Source of the DNA: Theropithecus gelada
Lineage: Eukaryota; Chordata; Mammalia; Primates; Cercopithecidae
Assembly: GCF_003255815.1 (NCBI RefSeq)
Contig: NC_037673.1
Location: 162,243,427 to 162,307,426 of the forward strand
Direction: 5' to 3'
DNA: 64,000 nucleotides
Below the pieces are notes generated by a model that worked only from the letters and a program-made list of their open reading frames with translations, made no database searches and was not told where the DNA came from. The stretch's first letter is position 1, and the number at the start of each line of letters is the position of its first letter. A program made the position numbers and the translations under genes. Positions 36,561-48,859 of the stretch are shown here, piece by piece.

Positions 36561-36599
36561 TTGGAATGCTTTCATCCCCTTTCAAGGACAGTGATAGAC

Positions 36600-37011
36600 A
36601 ATAGGTATGTTGCGACTGAGCCAGAGGTCAGAAATCAGGGTGTCAGCAGGGCTGTGTTCCCTCAGAAGTTCTGAGCTATATTCTGTTCTTTATCCTTTCT
36701 AGCTTCTGGCAGATACAGATGTTCCTTGCATGAAGGCCCTATCATTCCAATCTCTGCCTCCATCTATATATTACCTTCTCCTCTTCTATCTCTCTGCTCT
36801 CCCTTGCCTCTTTCTCATAAGAACACTCGCAAAGGCATTTAAGGCCCACCTGAATAATTCAGGATAATCACTTCCTCTCAAGATCTTTAATTGAATTATA
36901 TCTTTGCCATACAAGATATTTACTCTTTTGCTATAAAAGGTAATAGCCAAAGTTTCTGGGGATTAGGATATGGACATATGTTTTTGGGAACCACCACTGA
37001 ACCCACTACAC
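36600..37011 (-). mobile_element. MLT1 (ERVL-MaLR) LTR, antisense
   Basis: 'cagggtgtcagcagggctgt', 'gttccctcagaagttctgag', 'ggcccacctgaataattcag' and 'ggggattaggatatggacat' reproduce the MLT1C/D-type LTR in reverse. It abuts the L1M fragment. Confidence 0.8.
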
Positions 37012-37789
37012 GTGGTTAATCTTAAATTATATGAAGGGGAAAGAGGAGACAGGCTTCTTGGTATCTAATATTCTCTGGGTATGTGAAGGAAAGGAGTTAT
37101 GAGAAACAGCATGGTCATTCTCCTGGCTGTGATTCTCAGCTTGTCTGGAATAGAAGGGTACTTAGACCATAAGAGCATTTAGCTGAAAGAGATTTAGTAA
37201 TTGTTTCTGTATTTTAACTGACTTAATCATTTTGTTGTAATGTGCCCTAATAGCAGTAACTGCATTATAAATTTATAAAAAATGAAGCCATCTGAGGATG
37301 TCTGGATTATAGAATAAACAGTTTTGAAAAGGAGGAACAAGGCACTTTAAAAACTTTAAGCCTCTAATGAGCTTAATTTGTGACCCTGGCAAGAATCACA
37401 AAACATGTGGTTGTAAAGCTTTGTAGAAGGGTGAGATCACAGTGTTCCAGGCATGGTGATTCAACTGAAGGCATCATTCAGATATGATGTCATCAAGACT
37501 GAACATGTGTTGGAAGCACCTGATACTAACTGCTGTTGTTTCACCCAGCTGATCTTAAACAAAAGTCTACCTTTAAATGTCATTGTAAAGGGCGTTCTCC
37601 TTTGTTTAAGGATCAGGTCATACAACTGGTAAATATTATTGCCTTATATATTTTCATAATGCCTGTCCATCAGAAAGTTTTGGCTGGTACTACCTATTGT
37701 GATTTAAACAAGATGTTCTTAGTCATGCAGAGGCTAACATTATACTTCATAGTGTATCCTACAGGCCTTCAGGATAAATTGATGGCTCA
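37012..37789. other. Intergenic stretch, nothing recognised
   Basis: No gene or named repeat. The 88-codon frame at 37,536-37,802 has no domain. Confidence 0.45.
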
Positions 37790-38230
37790 TAGAATCTTAT
37801 AGTTAGAAGAAAATTTAGAGGTAACTGACAAACTACCCATTTGATTTGATGCTTGAATACTGTTTCCTGCCATTACTTTGTTAAGAGGGCATCTAGAATT
37901 TGTTCAAATACCTCCAATGTCAGGGAACTCACTACGTTTCAAAAGAACTCATTTCATTTAATGGTTCAACATTAAGAAAAAAAATCATCCTACATTACAT
38001 TAAGTTAAACATTTTATTACATTATTTGCAGACAGGTTATTTTCCTTTTCTAGTCATCTCTCTTCCACAGTGACAATCTCGAGTGTCTCCTGCAGTTCTG
38101 CATGTGACACTGTTTTGAGTCATCATTTAAGGCCTTGTCTAAACATGTAGATATTGTCAATGCTACTAAGTCTTTACTAATATTGACTGCAACCATTTGT
38201 GAATCCAAGTTAGTTGAAGGTGTGAAGAAG
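37790..38230 (+). mobile_element. CR1/L3-type LINE 3' fragment
   Basis: 'agaatcttatagttagaaga', 'caaatacctccaatgtcagg', 'gaactcactacgtttc' and 'ttctagtcatctctcttcc' follow the order seen in mammalian L3/CR1 remnants ('...cttgaaaacctccagtgatg...gggaactcactac...'). Very diverged; the boundaries are approximate. Confidence 0.5.
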
Positions 38231-39150
38231 CTATAAAATCAAATAAGAGTTACCTGTGAGTTGTGGGTTTGGGCCGATACTTTGGGCCTAGAGGATCTGT
38301 AAAGTTCCTGTAAGATTTTGGCTGTAGGTATGTGTTTTGTTTAAGCAAAACAAATGATTTATATTATAGAAATTATAAAAATAATTATAAAATAAATAAT
38401 TTTATAAATAATTATAAAAAAGTGTCTCATGCCTGAAAGGCAGTGATCACTGTTGCTTCTAGGCTCCCTTACTTTGTAGGAATATGGTATACTTTCGGGA
38501 ATATGTGATAGCTGTTTTCATAAGTACAGACACCTTAGAGAGGAAGAAAACATGGATAATTGAAGCTTGTGGTTTATTAATTTCCTAGCAGCACAGCTAT
38601 GATTATTTTGCTGGAGTACACTGGAGGTAGGAAAACTACTGGAAATTTTTGCATTTGAATTTTATTTTTAAAGCTTGTTTCTTTAAAGAGTGGTAGAAAC
38701 TGATTATCCATTCCAAAATGTCTTTTCTCTGATCACAAAGAGAAAACGAATGTTAATATCTCTTATCATGGTGAAAAAAAGGAATTAATCGATGCAAACA
38801 AACTTCTCACAGTATTACTTTTAATGGAAAATAAAATGTCTCATGAAAAAGGTTAGGAATGCAGCCAAGGTTCAAAGAGCTGAAACAAGGATCTCAAGAA
38901 CTATGCGAAACCGTCACATCTGTTTATTCATTTACTTCTCTCCCTTTTTTAGTCTCATTCTTTCTGAGTATCCATCTCATTTCTTCTTTCTTCTACATGT
39001 CTTCTGCTTGTGTTTTATCCTTTTTTCTCTACAAACTGACAGTACTGATTATCAATTTTGTGTATTACTCTTTAAGGTTTATTCAGGTCAACAAACAGCC
39101 CTCTGTTACAATTCCACATTTTTAGAAGATGTTTACTCTTTTGCTCACTT
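38231..39150. other. Intergenic AT-rich stretch
   Basis: Includes a low-complexity A/T patch at 38,355-38,420 built of repeated 'ataattataaa'. The frames at 38,843-39,154 and 38,859-39,125 overlap each other and show only hydrophobic low-complexity residues. Confidence 0.45.
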
Positions 39151-39151
39151 T

Positions 39152-39186
39152 TAATGGCAAAAACTGCAATGATTTTTGCACCAATC
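39152..39186 (-). mobile_element. MADE1 (mariner MITE), one half only
   Basis: 'aatggcaaaaactgcaatga' then 'tttttgcaccaatcta' matches one arm of MADE1; the partner arm to the left is not recognisable. Confidence 0.75.
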
Positions 39187-40000
39187 TACAGAAGCCACTT
39201 CCCCCAACTCATGTCAAGGCAGTCATGTTCCTTCATCTAATCAATTAGAGTTAAGGGGCTGAAGAAATAGCATTATGTTGTTCAACATCATGGCTGGGAG
39301 GCTTACATGTATAGATCGGAGTCAGACAATTACAGGAGAAAGTAGATGGCTCTAGACCAGGACAGGCAATCCTCAAAATGTCTACAACAGAGAGCGGTGA
39401 CTTTGAGTTCCCTGGGGTCTGAGAAAATCAAGGAAAATGTTTTCTGTAGGAGGTAAATATGTGGGAGCTTGAAGACACAAAAATAATAACTTGGTTGTTT
39501 AAGACTTACTTTAAGATATAGAAAAGGTGAGAGCGGTTGTTTGACTTTTTTTCTTGCTTGGATCACTTTAGAAGGGATTCAGGGGAGGCCGTATATCCCG
39601 ACATAAATTGCATATTCACTTTTGTAAACCAAGCTCAATGAGTTTGGTAAAGAAAGGAACCTCAACACATAAATCTCTTAATACATTCCAAGAGTAGATT
39701 TGTCTTATTGACAATGTCACATTTTTGCCCCCATATTTATTATGTTTCACTAAAACTCATATCTTTCTAACATTTGCTATTGTTAAATTATACCTCAGTC
39801 TACCTATACTAACCCAGTATTCCTTTATGCAGGATTTGATATTTATCCTGGTTGAATTCATGACTTGCCTCATCATTCCAATCTACCGTGACATTTCTGG
39901 ATTCTTATTCACTAATTCAAAAAAGTTATGCCTTCAGCTTCATGTCAACTGAAAATATGATTACATGCCGTCAGGTAGTGATGAGGCTTTGAAAACAAGG
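39187..40000. other. Intergenic stretch, nothing recognised
   Basis: No gene or named repeat. Confidence 0.45.
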
Positions 40001-40014
40001 TATCAGTTAGAATA

Positions 40015-40175
40015 CAATGAACACTTGACAGGATATTAGAGATCTTGACTCTGATTTCAACTGTGAACTATTATATGAATTTGCATAAGCTATTTAATTG
40101 GATTATGCCTTCTTTTATTTATATATAAATGGGGTAATAAACAGTTTTGTAATTATAAAATGAAACAGCATCTAA
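40015..40175 (+). mobile_element. MIR SINE, sense
   Basis: 'gatcttgactctgatttcaa', 'gaatttgcataagctattta' and 'tatataaatggggtaataaa' align with the sense MIR from its tRNA-related part to the core and LINE-like tail. Confidence 0.6.
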
Positions 40176-41446
40176 GAAGAAGCTGGGCAACTGCTTCAAG
40201 TTCTATATGAATGGATGGTATCATAGAATTCTTGTCTTAGGTATCAGGAATTGCCAGGTGAGATGAATTGCTACAGTTCTTGCCCTGGGGTGGCCTGACC
40301 TGAAGGGCCAGTTGAACTTTATTCTGCACAGAAAGAAGATGTGAAACTGAAGCTGTAGAGCACACCTTCACTGGAGAGGCAATTTTTTCTATCCCTAGCA
40401 TCGAAATATAATTTATATGTCAGATGGTGCCTTTGAGGCACCAGTCAGTATATGCATCAAGCCTGTTAAAAGTGATGCCAGTTAAAGGATGACATTACTT
40501 TGATTCTAAGATAGCTCCACTGACTACAAGGTGGCTTCTATAGTGAATGCATATGGTTTTAACTTAGGCAGCAACTCTAATGCCCTTGTTTATTTTTTTA
40601 ACGGCACCCCTATTTTTCATCATGAAGCCACCTCTTTCCATATTAGTCCATGTAGTTCAGTTCAGTAGGGTTGAACCACTGTCTCAAGGGTGGACGTATG
40701 GTACACACTTGACCAAATAGAGTCTGGCCTCCACTGGCCACAGAAATAGAGTCAGAGACAAACATGCAAATGAAGTTATTCCAATTACATTTCCTCCCAG
40801 ATAATTTAAGTATCAGGTAGAACGACAATGATAAAAACAATTGCTACTTGGTCATGAGTTCTTGCTGTGTAGATCCTCCAGGCTGTCCTACTTTCTGTTT
40901 TTCCCAAGGCCTAGATATTCAAGTGTTATCTAAAAATATATAGGCTACTCCACCTATTTCCAGTATTTTTTGCCTGAGTAAGCCTGTTCTGTTTTTTGTT
41001 ACCTGTAACTAAATAACTGAAACCAATATATACTATAACTCAAGACAATGAAAAAAAAGAGCCTTATAGAACCAAGAAAATGCAACATCTTGATAGCTCT
41101 ACGGGCCCCTGTATGCATGCACTTTAAGTCCCCAAGAGTTCTGTGCGTTTCCCAGTTATGCCAGTAAAATCTGGTATCATCTAGTCTCATAATTACTTGA
41201 TATAAATGGCCTGATTCTACCTTAGTCCCCGCTTCCTTTAACTAAATTCTTCCCAAATCTCAAACTATTGAAATTAAATTCCACATATTCTCTGCCCATC
41301 ATAACTCTTCCTAGTATTCTAGAGATATTTAGTATTTGTTAGGGAAATTTAATCACAGAAAATGCTTCTTTTTATTTTTAATGTAATACAGCAAAAGTCT
41401 CCTTGGCACTAACTACTCAGCCCTGTATGGCGTTGGGAGGTACAGT
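40176..41446. other. Intergenic stretch, nothing recognised
   Basis: No gene or named repeat that I can support. Confidence 0.45.
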
Positions 41447-42272
41447 AATTATCTATTGTTGCATAATAAATCACCCTAACATTTAGTGTCTTGAAACCAT
41501 AGTATTTATCATCTTACAGTTTCTGTAAGTGTCAAATGTGGGTAGAACTTAGTTGGGTTCTGTGTTTCAAAGTCCATCAAAGACTGTCATCAAGTTGTCA
41601 GCAATGTCTGTGGTCTCATCTCAAGGCTCAACTGGGGAAGGATCTGCTTTCAAACTCCCTTATGTGGTTGCTGGCAGGATTCATTTTCTCAAGGAATAGC
41701 TGATTAAGGGCAAAGGCCTTTGCTGGAGGTTGGTTAGAGGCTGCCCTTAGTTTCTTTTTCTTTTTCTTTTTATTTTTTGAGATGGAGTCTCACTTTGTTA
41801 CCCAGGCTGGAGGACAGTGGCACAATCTCAGCTCACTGCAACCTCTGCCTTCTGGGTTCAAGTGATTATCCTGTCTCAGCCTCCCAAGTAGCTGGGATTA
41901 CAGGCATGCACCACCACGCCCAGCTAATTTTTGTATTTTTAATAGAGACCTCAGCCTCCTGAAGTCTTGGGATTACAGGCATAAGCCACTGTGCCCAACC
42001 AGCCCTCACTTTCTTGATGCGTTGGTCTCTCCATATGGCAGCTGGCTTCATCAGAGCAGGCAAGCAAGAGAGTTAGGGAGAAAGAGTATGAATAAGATGG
42101 AAGTCACAGTCTTTTATGATGTAATCTTAGGAGTTTGACAGTCTGTTACTTTTTTCATATTCTGTTGGTTAGAAGCAAGTCATGTGGCCCAGCCAGCACT
42201 CAAGGAGAAGGATCATGAATACTACAAGGTCATGAATATCAGGAATCATATCAGAAGCTTCTTTGCACAGTA
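41447..42272 (-). mobile_element. MLT1-type LTR, antisense, split by an Alu
   Basis: 'ctattgttgcataataaatc', 'ctcaaggctcaactggggaa', 'catatggcagctggcttcat', 'gttagaagcaagtcatgtgg' and 'atgaatatcaggaat' match a middle-aged MLT1 LTR reversed. The Alu occupies 41,754-42,000. Confidence 0.78.
41754..42000 (-). mobile_element. Alu SINE, antisense, with an internal deletion
   Basis: Antisense Alu in which 'gtatttttaatagagacctc' jumps straight to 'agcctcctgaagtcttggg', so roughly 75 bp around the A-rich linker side of the left monomer are missing. Confidence 0.93.
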
Positions 42273-43269
42273 GGATGCCAATTTTTTGTTCACATATTGA
42301 CATCATGTGGTACCTTAATCACAAAACATTGAAAGTAGTAAGGCAAAAGAGAGCATAGACTTCATTTTACAATGTCCTCACAACTCTGTTTTCTATAGTA
42401 GCATCTGTGTATTTATCAAGAGAAACTACCATACATTTGTTATTGAAATCTTCTCATTGACATATTTAGTTTCATAGCAGTGTGTTCTCTTAAAGCTTTT
42501 AGTGCTGCATACTCAAGTGATCATGACAGTGTGCTTTAGACATGTAGACAAGATTTTATCTGTTATGGTGCAATATTGTACTGGGTTCTCACTGATAATC
42601 AGCTGTCTGGTTATTATCCTCTATCAGTAAAAATAGGAATACAATTTACTTGATTCTTTTAAGATGTCTGTGACTCTAAGACTCCCATACTTGCCAAGCA
42701 GTTGAAGCATCTTTTTAGAGGAGAGTGTCCATACGTTTTCCTTCAGCATTACAGTCAGTCTTTTCTTCTCTATTGTCTTTTTTGGGATATCCTCTTAATA
42801 TCACAATTCGGTTACTTAAATCTAATTCTTATGTGTCTGATTGCAGAAAATTGAATGTGTGTGTGTTTCCAAAGTCAGTATCTGCCTTGGTTTGCATAAA
42901 TCTGAGAATTTCATATTTTGGTAATTTTTGTATTTAAATATTCTCATAGTTGTCATCTTCAGTTCCCCAGTATATAGATAAGTAATTAATATGTACTGTG
43001 CCTTTATTATGACAAAAATCAAAGGAAAGACTTTAAATTTGAATCAATATTCAACTGTGCCATATGTAGAAAAAGACAATAGCTGTGCTATTTAAAAGAG
43101 AGGATGGTCATTCTAATTAATTGAACTTTCTAGTTAAAAGACATCAAACATTAGGCATTATCCAGAGGATATAGTAAATGTCTTCTATTATGTCTGTGTT
43201 TTTTACACTATGGCAATATATGTTATGATGCCAGGATACTGCAGGAGAATAGCCAACACATTTATTGTA
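42273..43269. other. Intergenic stretch, nothing recognised
   Basis: No gene or named repeat. Confidence 0.45.
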
Positions 43270-43274
43270 ATTAA

Positions 43275-44600
43275 TGTTTTTATTCATTCATACTTTCATT
43301 TACTCACTTATTTAATAAATAGTTGTAGAATGTACCCTTTGTGCCAGATACGGCATGGAATGCTGGTGAATATGAATAACACATAATTCTTACACTTTAG
43401 AAACTCGCAGTTTATTTAGAGAAAACAAATGTAAATAAATATTTATAGCATTTTACACAAAATAGTGATCATAGAAGAATGTAAATGATATGGAAATCAT
43501 TTAAAGCTTATTCTCAAACTTTTGATTTTATTAATTGGAAAACTGTAAAAATTCTGTGGGACTCAAATAGACTTATTTTACTAACTATAGGCTAAAAGAA
43601 AGAGAGAATATACTGTCACTATAATATCATAAAATATAAGCCATTTTAACACCCAAATCAGGGAAAGGACTTGATCTTAGATTAAAATATATTTCCTCCA
43701 AAGTAAAGCAACTGTATTATTTCTATTAGCAACTCTATTCATTTCTGCTTAACTAATTATCCCAAAACCTAGACACAAACAGCAAAAATGTATTCTCTCA
43801 CAGTCTCTATAGTTCAAAAACCGGTACACAGCTTAGCTGGGAGTCCCTGACTGAGAGTCTTTCACAAGGCTGCAATTTAGGTGTCTGCTGTGGCTGCAGT
43901 TATTTCAAGGCTAAATTGGAGGCAGATGTGCTTCCAGCCTCACTCGTGTGGCTGCTGGCAGGTCTCCGGGCCTCACTGGCTCTTGACTGGGTGCCTCCCT
44001 CCATTCATTCTTTTCTGTGCCTCCATATAGGGTAGAAGGCAGCAATGACAGCTGGTTTACCTCAGATTGAGTAAGCAAGTGAGGGGTGAGCTAACTGGAA
44101 GGCACAGTAGCTCATAACACAATCTCAGAAGTGGTAGCTCATTCAATACTTTTTTCAATATCCTGCTTAGAGATGCTAGGTTGTCCAGCCTACAGTAAGA
44201 TGATGAATATCAAGAAGTAGAGATCTGTAGATCATCTTAGAGGCTGTCTATCACAGAAACATTACATCAATCTTTTTTGTGTTTTATTGCACCTTATGTT
44301 GATGAATCTCTGTAATAAATAAAAGGAGGAACAAGAAAGGGAAGGCTTCCTGGAGGCAGTAACTGAACAACATATTCCCCCATAAAAAAGGGGTTGTTGA
44401 AGTAACTGTTACATAGAATATGAGCAAAAGCCATCAGGTTAGAAATGGCCAAGTGTATCCTTTGGGATAGATGATAAGGAGCAGATATGGAGTCAAAGCT
44501 AATAGCACTGCAGAAGCAGGTAGGGGTCAGGTGCTGAAGAGCTGTACATGCCATACTGAGCAACTGGGCTTTATTTTGCAGGAGGTAATTTAAAAGATAC
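43275..44600 (-). mobile_element. L2 LINE, antisense, split by an MLT1 LTR
   Basis: The left part (43,275-43,520) has 'atttaataaatagttgtaga', 'tgtgccagatac' and 'cttacactttagaaactcgc', the antisense L2 3' end. The right part (44,310-44,600) has 'gggaaggcttcctggaggca' and 'actgggctttattttgcagg', further upstream L2. The MLT1 copy lies between. The 102-codon minus-strand frame at 44,294-44,602 is a decayed L2 piece. Confidence 0.7.
43730..44262 (-). mobile_element. MLT1-type LTR, antisense, inside L2
   Basis: 'taactaattatcccaaaacc', 'cacagcttagctgggagtcc', 'cacaaggctgcaatttaggt', 'cttagaggctgtctatcaca' follow the same MLT1 plan as the copy at 41,447-42,272, about 2 kb away and in the same orientation. 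Confidence 0.78.
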
Positions 44601-45722
44601 ACGGGGTTGGGATGATTAATGTTTTCTTGTCATCTTTATGAATATGATATTTGTGAAATTATTAGTAAATAGCAAGTAGCTTTCACAGGAAACATCAGTA
44701 GAGTTGAAGAGATATATATATATATATTTTTGTTGTTGTTGTTGTTGTTGTTGTTCAGGTGGCCTAGAAAGAGGCATCTAACCACTACGTAGTTAATTAA
44801 TCTAATTTAAAATTATTATTAGAATTTTAAAATAATGACAAATCAGAGTCATTTTTAAATAAATTTTGGTGAGAAAAGCATATCATGTCTTTAAAATTTT
44901 TTAGTTATCTTATAACAGTAAGTAATGTTTAAGGAGACAGAAGTAAAACATATATAAATGTTAAGCTTGCCGTCCTAATCATTAGCAAAATTAATCTTCA
45001 TCTCTTCTGTTATGAGAATTCTTGATATGAAGTCTTAGTCATAATCAGGAAAGTTCAATCTTAGCAAGTCCCTTAACCTTAGAAGCACTGTCCCATGTTG
45101 TGGTTGGTAATGTTTTCCAGGGGCAACAGATATCAGTGAAATGTCCCTCTTTTTAAAATGCCTGAGAAACTTTGAATCCAATGGTGATTCATTTTATGGC
45201 TTCTTCAGTGACTTCATAAATTGTACATGTGTGCATCCCCATAAGCACGTGTATATGTGTGCATACACACACACACACACACACACGTGCCCACACATAT
45301 ACATTAAGAAAAATACAAACCACTTTCAGGGCATAACCTCAGAATATCTCAATACATCACTGGGAAGGTAGATTCCGACCTGCAACCACCTTGCATTTTG
45401 CTCTAAATATGATCATATCACCTTCAAATGAATGCCCGGGGTTGATTCTGAATATGTTTCCAATATGTGATATAAAACTTTTGGCAAACAGTTTAAATAT
45501 TCACACTTATAAATGTTTCTACTTCAATTTTTAATGTTTTCATCATATTACTAGTTTACTTTGCTTCAGATTTTGAGGGTGCAAAAATAAGGTAACATTT
45601 CTTTTTTGAAATTCAGATTATCAGCGATAGCACCTATCTCATAATCAAGAAAACATCATCTTTCTGCTCTGGAATTTCCTCAGTCATAAAAAGATCAAGA
45701 ATTCCTGGGGGCATACTGAAGT
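44601..45722. other. Intergenic stretch with small satellites
   Basis: Holds (TA)n at 44,711-44,726, (GTT)n at 44,730-44,755 and (AC)n at 45,264-45,287. No gene seen. Confidence 0.6.
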
Positions 45723-45925
45723 TAACTGATCAGCATTCCTGGTTACAATTGCCTAGTGATGTAATTGCCTAGTGATGTAACTGATCAGCATTCCTGGCTA
45801 CAATTGCCTAGTGATGTAATTGCCTAGTGATGTAACTGATCAGCATTCCTGGCTACAATTGCCTAGTGATGTAATTGCCTAGTGATGCAACTGATCAGCA
45901 TTCCCGGCCACAATTGCCTAGTAAT
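45723..45925. repeat. 55-bp minisatellite, about 3.7 copies
   Basis: Units start at 45,723, 45,778, 45,833 and 45,888, each 55 bp long. A unit begins 'taactgatcagcattcctgg', continues 'ctacaattgcctagtgatg' and then repeats 'taattgcctagtgatg', so each unit has an internal 16-bp direct duplication. Units 2 and 3 appear identical; unit 1 differs at one base, and unit 4 is diverged and partial. The high identity implies recent array growth or gene conversion. Confidence 0.97.
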
Positions 45926-46524
45926 ATGAAAACTAGAAATTCTAACAAATCTGTTAGTTGATTCTGTTGTCTGCTGGTTGCTTGTGCCTCTGCTGATGAA
46001 GTGTCTCTGTAGAAAACCAATAGTTCATCATGGAATGAAGCTGACATGTAGGATCTAGGGGTGTCTGAGTTATGTTGCTCCTACGCAACTCTCATAGTTT
46101 CTCAGAGAGGGAAGAAGATGAGAATAACATCTCTCTCTCTCCAGGGACATTAAGCACTTCAAGTCTAAACCCTCTTGGTAACAGCTCTAGCACATATTCT
46201 TGGCTATTTTCAATAGCATATGCACAGTGCAGAGGTAATTAGCTATAGCCACTCACTATTGCTTGACCCAGCCTCCATCATGCACCTCTAAAGCATCAGT
46301 TGTAAACTTACGGGCCCACGAACATAACAGATGTAATTAGCAGGCCAGGTGAGGTCTGGTATAAAGTGAAGAGCTGTGCCCCACCCTAGCTCATTGTTAT
46401 TGTGTGAGAATGAAGGCCCAAGTTACATGTTACTGGATTTTTTAAGAGAAACCAAACATTCTGATTTTTATATAAAATCTTCTATTCAATGTTGACAGCT
46501 AACTTGCATATTTAAAAACGCAAT
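45926..46524. other. Intergenic stretch, nothing recognised
   Basis: No gene or named repeat. Confidence 0.45.
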
Positions 46525-46842
46525 GGAGCCCAGGTGTCATGGCTCACACCTTTAATCCCAGTCCTTTGGGAGGCTACGATGGGAGAATTGTTTGAGCCCA
46601 GGGGTTTGAGGCCAGCCTGGACAAAATGGTAAAACTCTGTCTCTCCAAAAACAAAAAACAAAAAACAAAACAAAAAAAATAGCCAGGTGTGGTGGTGCAT
46701 GCCTGTAGTCCTAGCTACTTGGGAGGCTGAAGCAGGAGAATTACATGAGCCCAGGATGTTGAGGCTCCATTGAGCTGTGATCACACCAATGCACTGTAGG
46801 TTGGGTGACAGAGCAAGATCATCTCAAAAAAAAAAAAAAAAG
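46525..46842 (+). mobile_element. Alu SINE, sense
   Basis: Starts 'ggagcccaggtgtcatggct' with the middle linker expanded to 'caaaaacaaaaaacaaaaaa', and ends in about 16 A. Older, J/S-grade ('gagcccaggggtttgaggcc'). Confidence 0.95.
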
Positions 46843-47230
46843 GAAAAAACAATAAAACAAAGAAGCACAACAAACAAACTCTGTGGAGATGTGGCTAGGA
46901 AGGACTACTTGGCTCCTTCAGCAGATTCTAGTGCTTTGTGTACCACCGCAACTGCCTTCCTGGGGTCTCAGAGTGCTTTCCAGACTCTATTCTCCCGCCC
47001 TATTACAAGGGATTTTTACATCTGCTTCCCTTGCATAGTTGGCAGCAAGTAGCCAAAATCTGAGAATGTAAAGGAAAAAGAAAAAGGGTAGGAAAAAGGG
47101 TCTTGCTGAATTTACTTACCTATGAAATACATATGTCTAGAACAGTGCTTGGCCCAAGGCGCCCACTCATCTGTGGCTTGTTTTTCACTTTCTTCATTAT
47201 GTCATTAGAAGTCCAAAACAAACATGTCAT
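46843..47230. other. Intergenic stretch, nothing recognised
   Basis: No gene or named repeat. Confidence 0.45.
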
Positions 47231-48311
47231 CAGGATCGCTGACTAGAGGCACCTAGCATGTGCCTCCTCTACAAAGAAGGACAAAAATAGCAAGTATGAA
47301 TAGATAACTGCAAGTTGAACAAAGTCTCTAGGGGAGAACAATGGAGTTGAATGATGAAGTGGCAAAGACCCCCTGAGGCATGGAAACTCAGGATGGCAGC
47401 AAAAAGAGGGAAGCAAAGTACCTGGCCAGGATCTATTTAGAGCCAAGCATTCCCATTGTGAAGAAAGGGTGGGTGGGAGATCCCCAGCTGTTCACATCCC
47501 ACCATGGATGCCTGCAATCCTAGGCTGCAGAAGAGCCGTACTACCCTCACAGGCCCTGAGTCCAGTGGAGGGAGGTGCCTGGAGTCCAAGTGACTATATT
47601 ACCCCAAAGAGAGAATACACACTGGGCCCTCTTACTCCTCAGGACCCAGGTTGCTGTTGCATACCATTTTGAGGATGGATCCCCTACCAGAGAGCATCCT
47701 GCCCAGGGGGTCAATAACCTCTGCATCTGAACATCCTTGGGGCTCCACTATTATCCCACCATACCCACACAGAAGACTGCAGGGCCACAGCTCCAACTAG
47801 ATTCAGTGGTGCAGCTGTGAACCAGGCTCTTAAGCCCACCTGGGGCTCTGCATCCCAGACAACAGGTGGTCCAGCACAGCAGGGAGGATATCCTCAAGAT
47901 AGAAGTTGTAGATGCACATATTCCACAGAGCCTAAGAGCCAACAGCCTGGCATCTGACTCCGCTGGTGACCCCATTACCTTCAGTAGCAGAACTACTTTG
48001 CACCTGTATTCCCACTTGGGGCCTGAGGATCAGTCCATCTAGGTCCCACCAATGCTGCAGGTGACCCTACCCATTCCAGGGGCAGAGCTGTCACCTGTGT
48101 ACCCCCCAGGGTCCCCAGGATTCACATACCCAGGGCCTGCTACAGACATTGACCCCACCCACCACAGTGGCAGATTTGCTAATCATTATGCACCCTCCAT
48201 AGAGCCCAAGGACTGGCCCGCCCAAGGCCTGCTGTTGCTGGTAACCTTGTCCACTCCTGTGGCAGAGCTGCTCAATGCTTTCACAGTGGCTCAAGCCCAC
48301 CTGGTGGTCTC

Positions 48312-48697
48312 TGTAAGGTTAGCTGAGAGTAAGGGCAAGTAGACCCAAAGTCAGGCAAGCAAGTTTTATTAACTTGCCGGGCTGCTCCACAGTAGCCAGA
48401 GGAGGCAGCTCAGCTTAAGGCTGCTGTAGGGTTTTATAGGGCAAGGGGCTAGGTTGGGGTGGGGGAAACTGAGTAGTATTGCAGGTGTTTCAACCGTTTC
48501 CTGGAAATATTTTTGTCTGCTCAGTTATGCAACGGGGGCAGATGTCTTAACTGCATCCTGGAACTATTTACCAGTTCTACTGAAAGTCTTACACGAGCGG
48601 CTGTAAAAAAAGGTTGGGGGGCATTTGTAGGTAGTCACAAAGCACTGTATTGTCAGGGTCATGGAGTGAGGAGGATGGGTAGCTTGGATCTCTAACA
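48312..48697 (-). repeat. 3' LTR of the HERV-F-like provirus
   Basis: 386 bp, TG...CA termini when read on the minus strand ('tgttagagatccaagctacc' to 'ctcagctaaccttaca'). A minus-strand AATAAA is present in the segment opposite 'aagttttattaacttg' (~48,361), the polyadenylation signal, and 'ccctataaaaccctac' supplies a TATA-like box (~48,432). Confidence 0.92.
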
Positions 48698-48730
48698 TTC
48701 CAGCCTTTAATAGGTGATAAAGGAAGAAGG

Positions 48731-48810
48731 GCGACGTTATCATCTGAGTGCTTCTAGCTGAAGAGGGGCGGCGACGTTATCATCTGACTGCTTCTAGCTG
48801 AAGAGGAGCG
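48731..48810. repeat. 40-bp tandem duplication near the env 3' end
   Basis: Two 40-bp units starting 'gcgacgttatcatctga' at 48,731 and 48,771, differing at two positions. They lie between the env stop and the polypurine tract next to the 3' LTR. The 5' LTR end has no equivalent, so the duplication arose inside the element. Confidence 0.95.
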
Positions 48811-48859
48811 GTGTGCAAGGGGAAAGACTGGGGAGGTTGGGGGATGGTTGTTCTTGAAG

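Noticed and set aside
45723..45925. CRISPR-like regular repeats
   Set aside because: The repeats are directly adjacent with no unique spacers, and the DNA is primate. It is a minisatellite.
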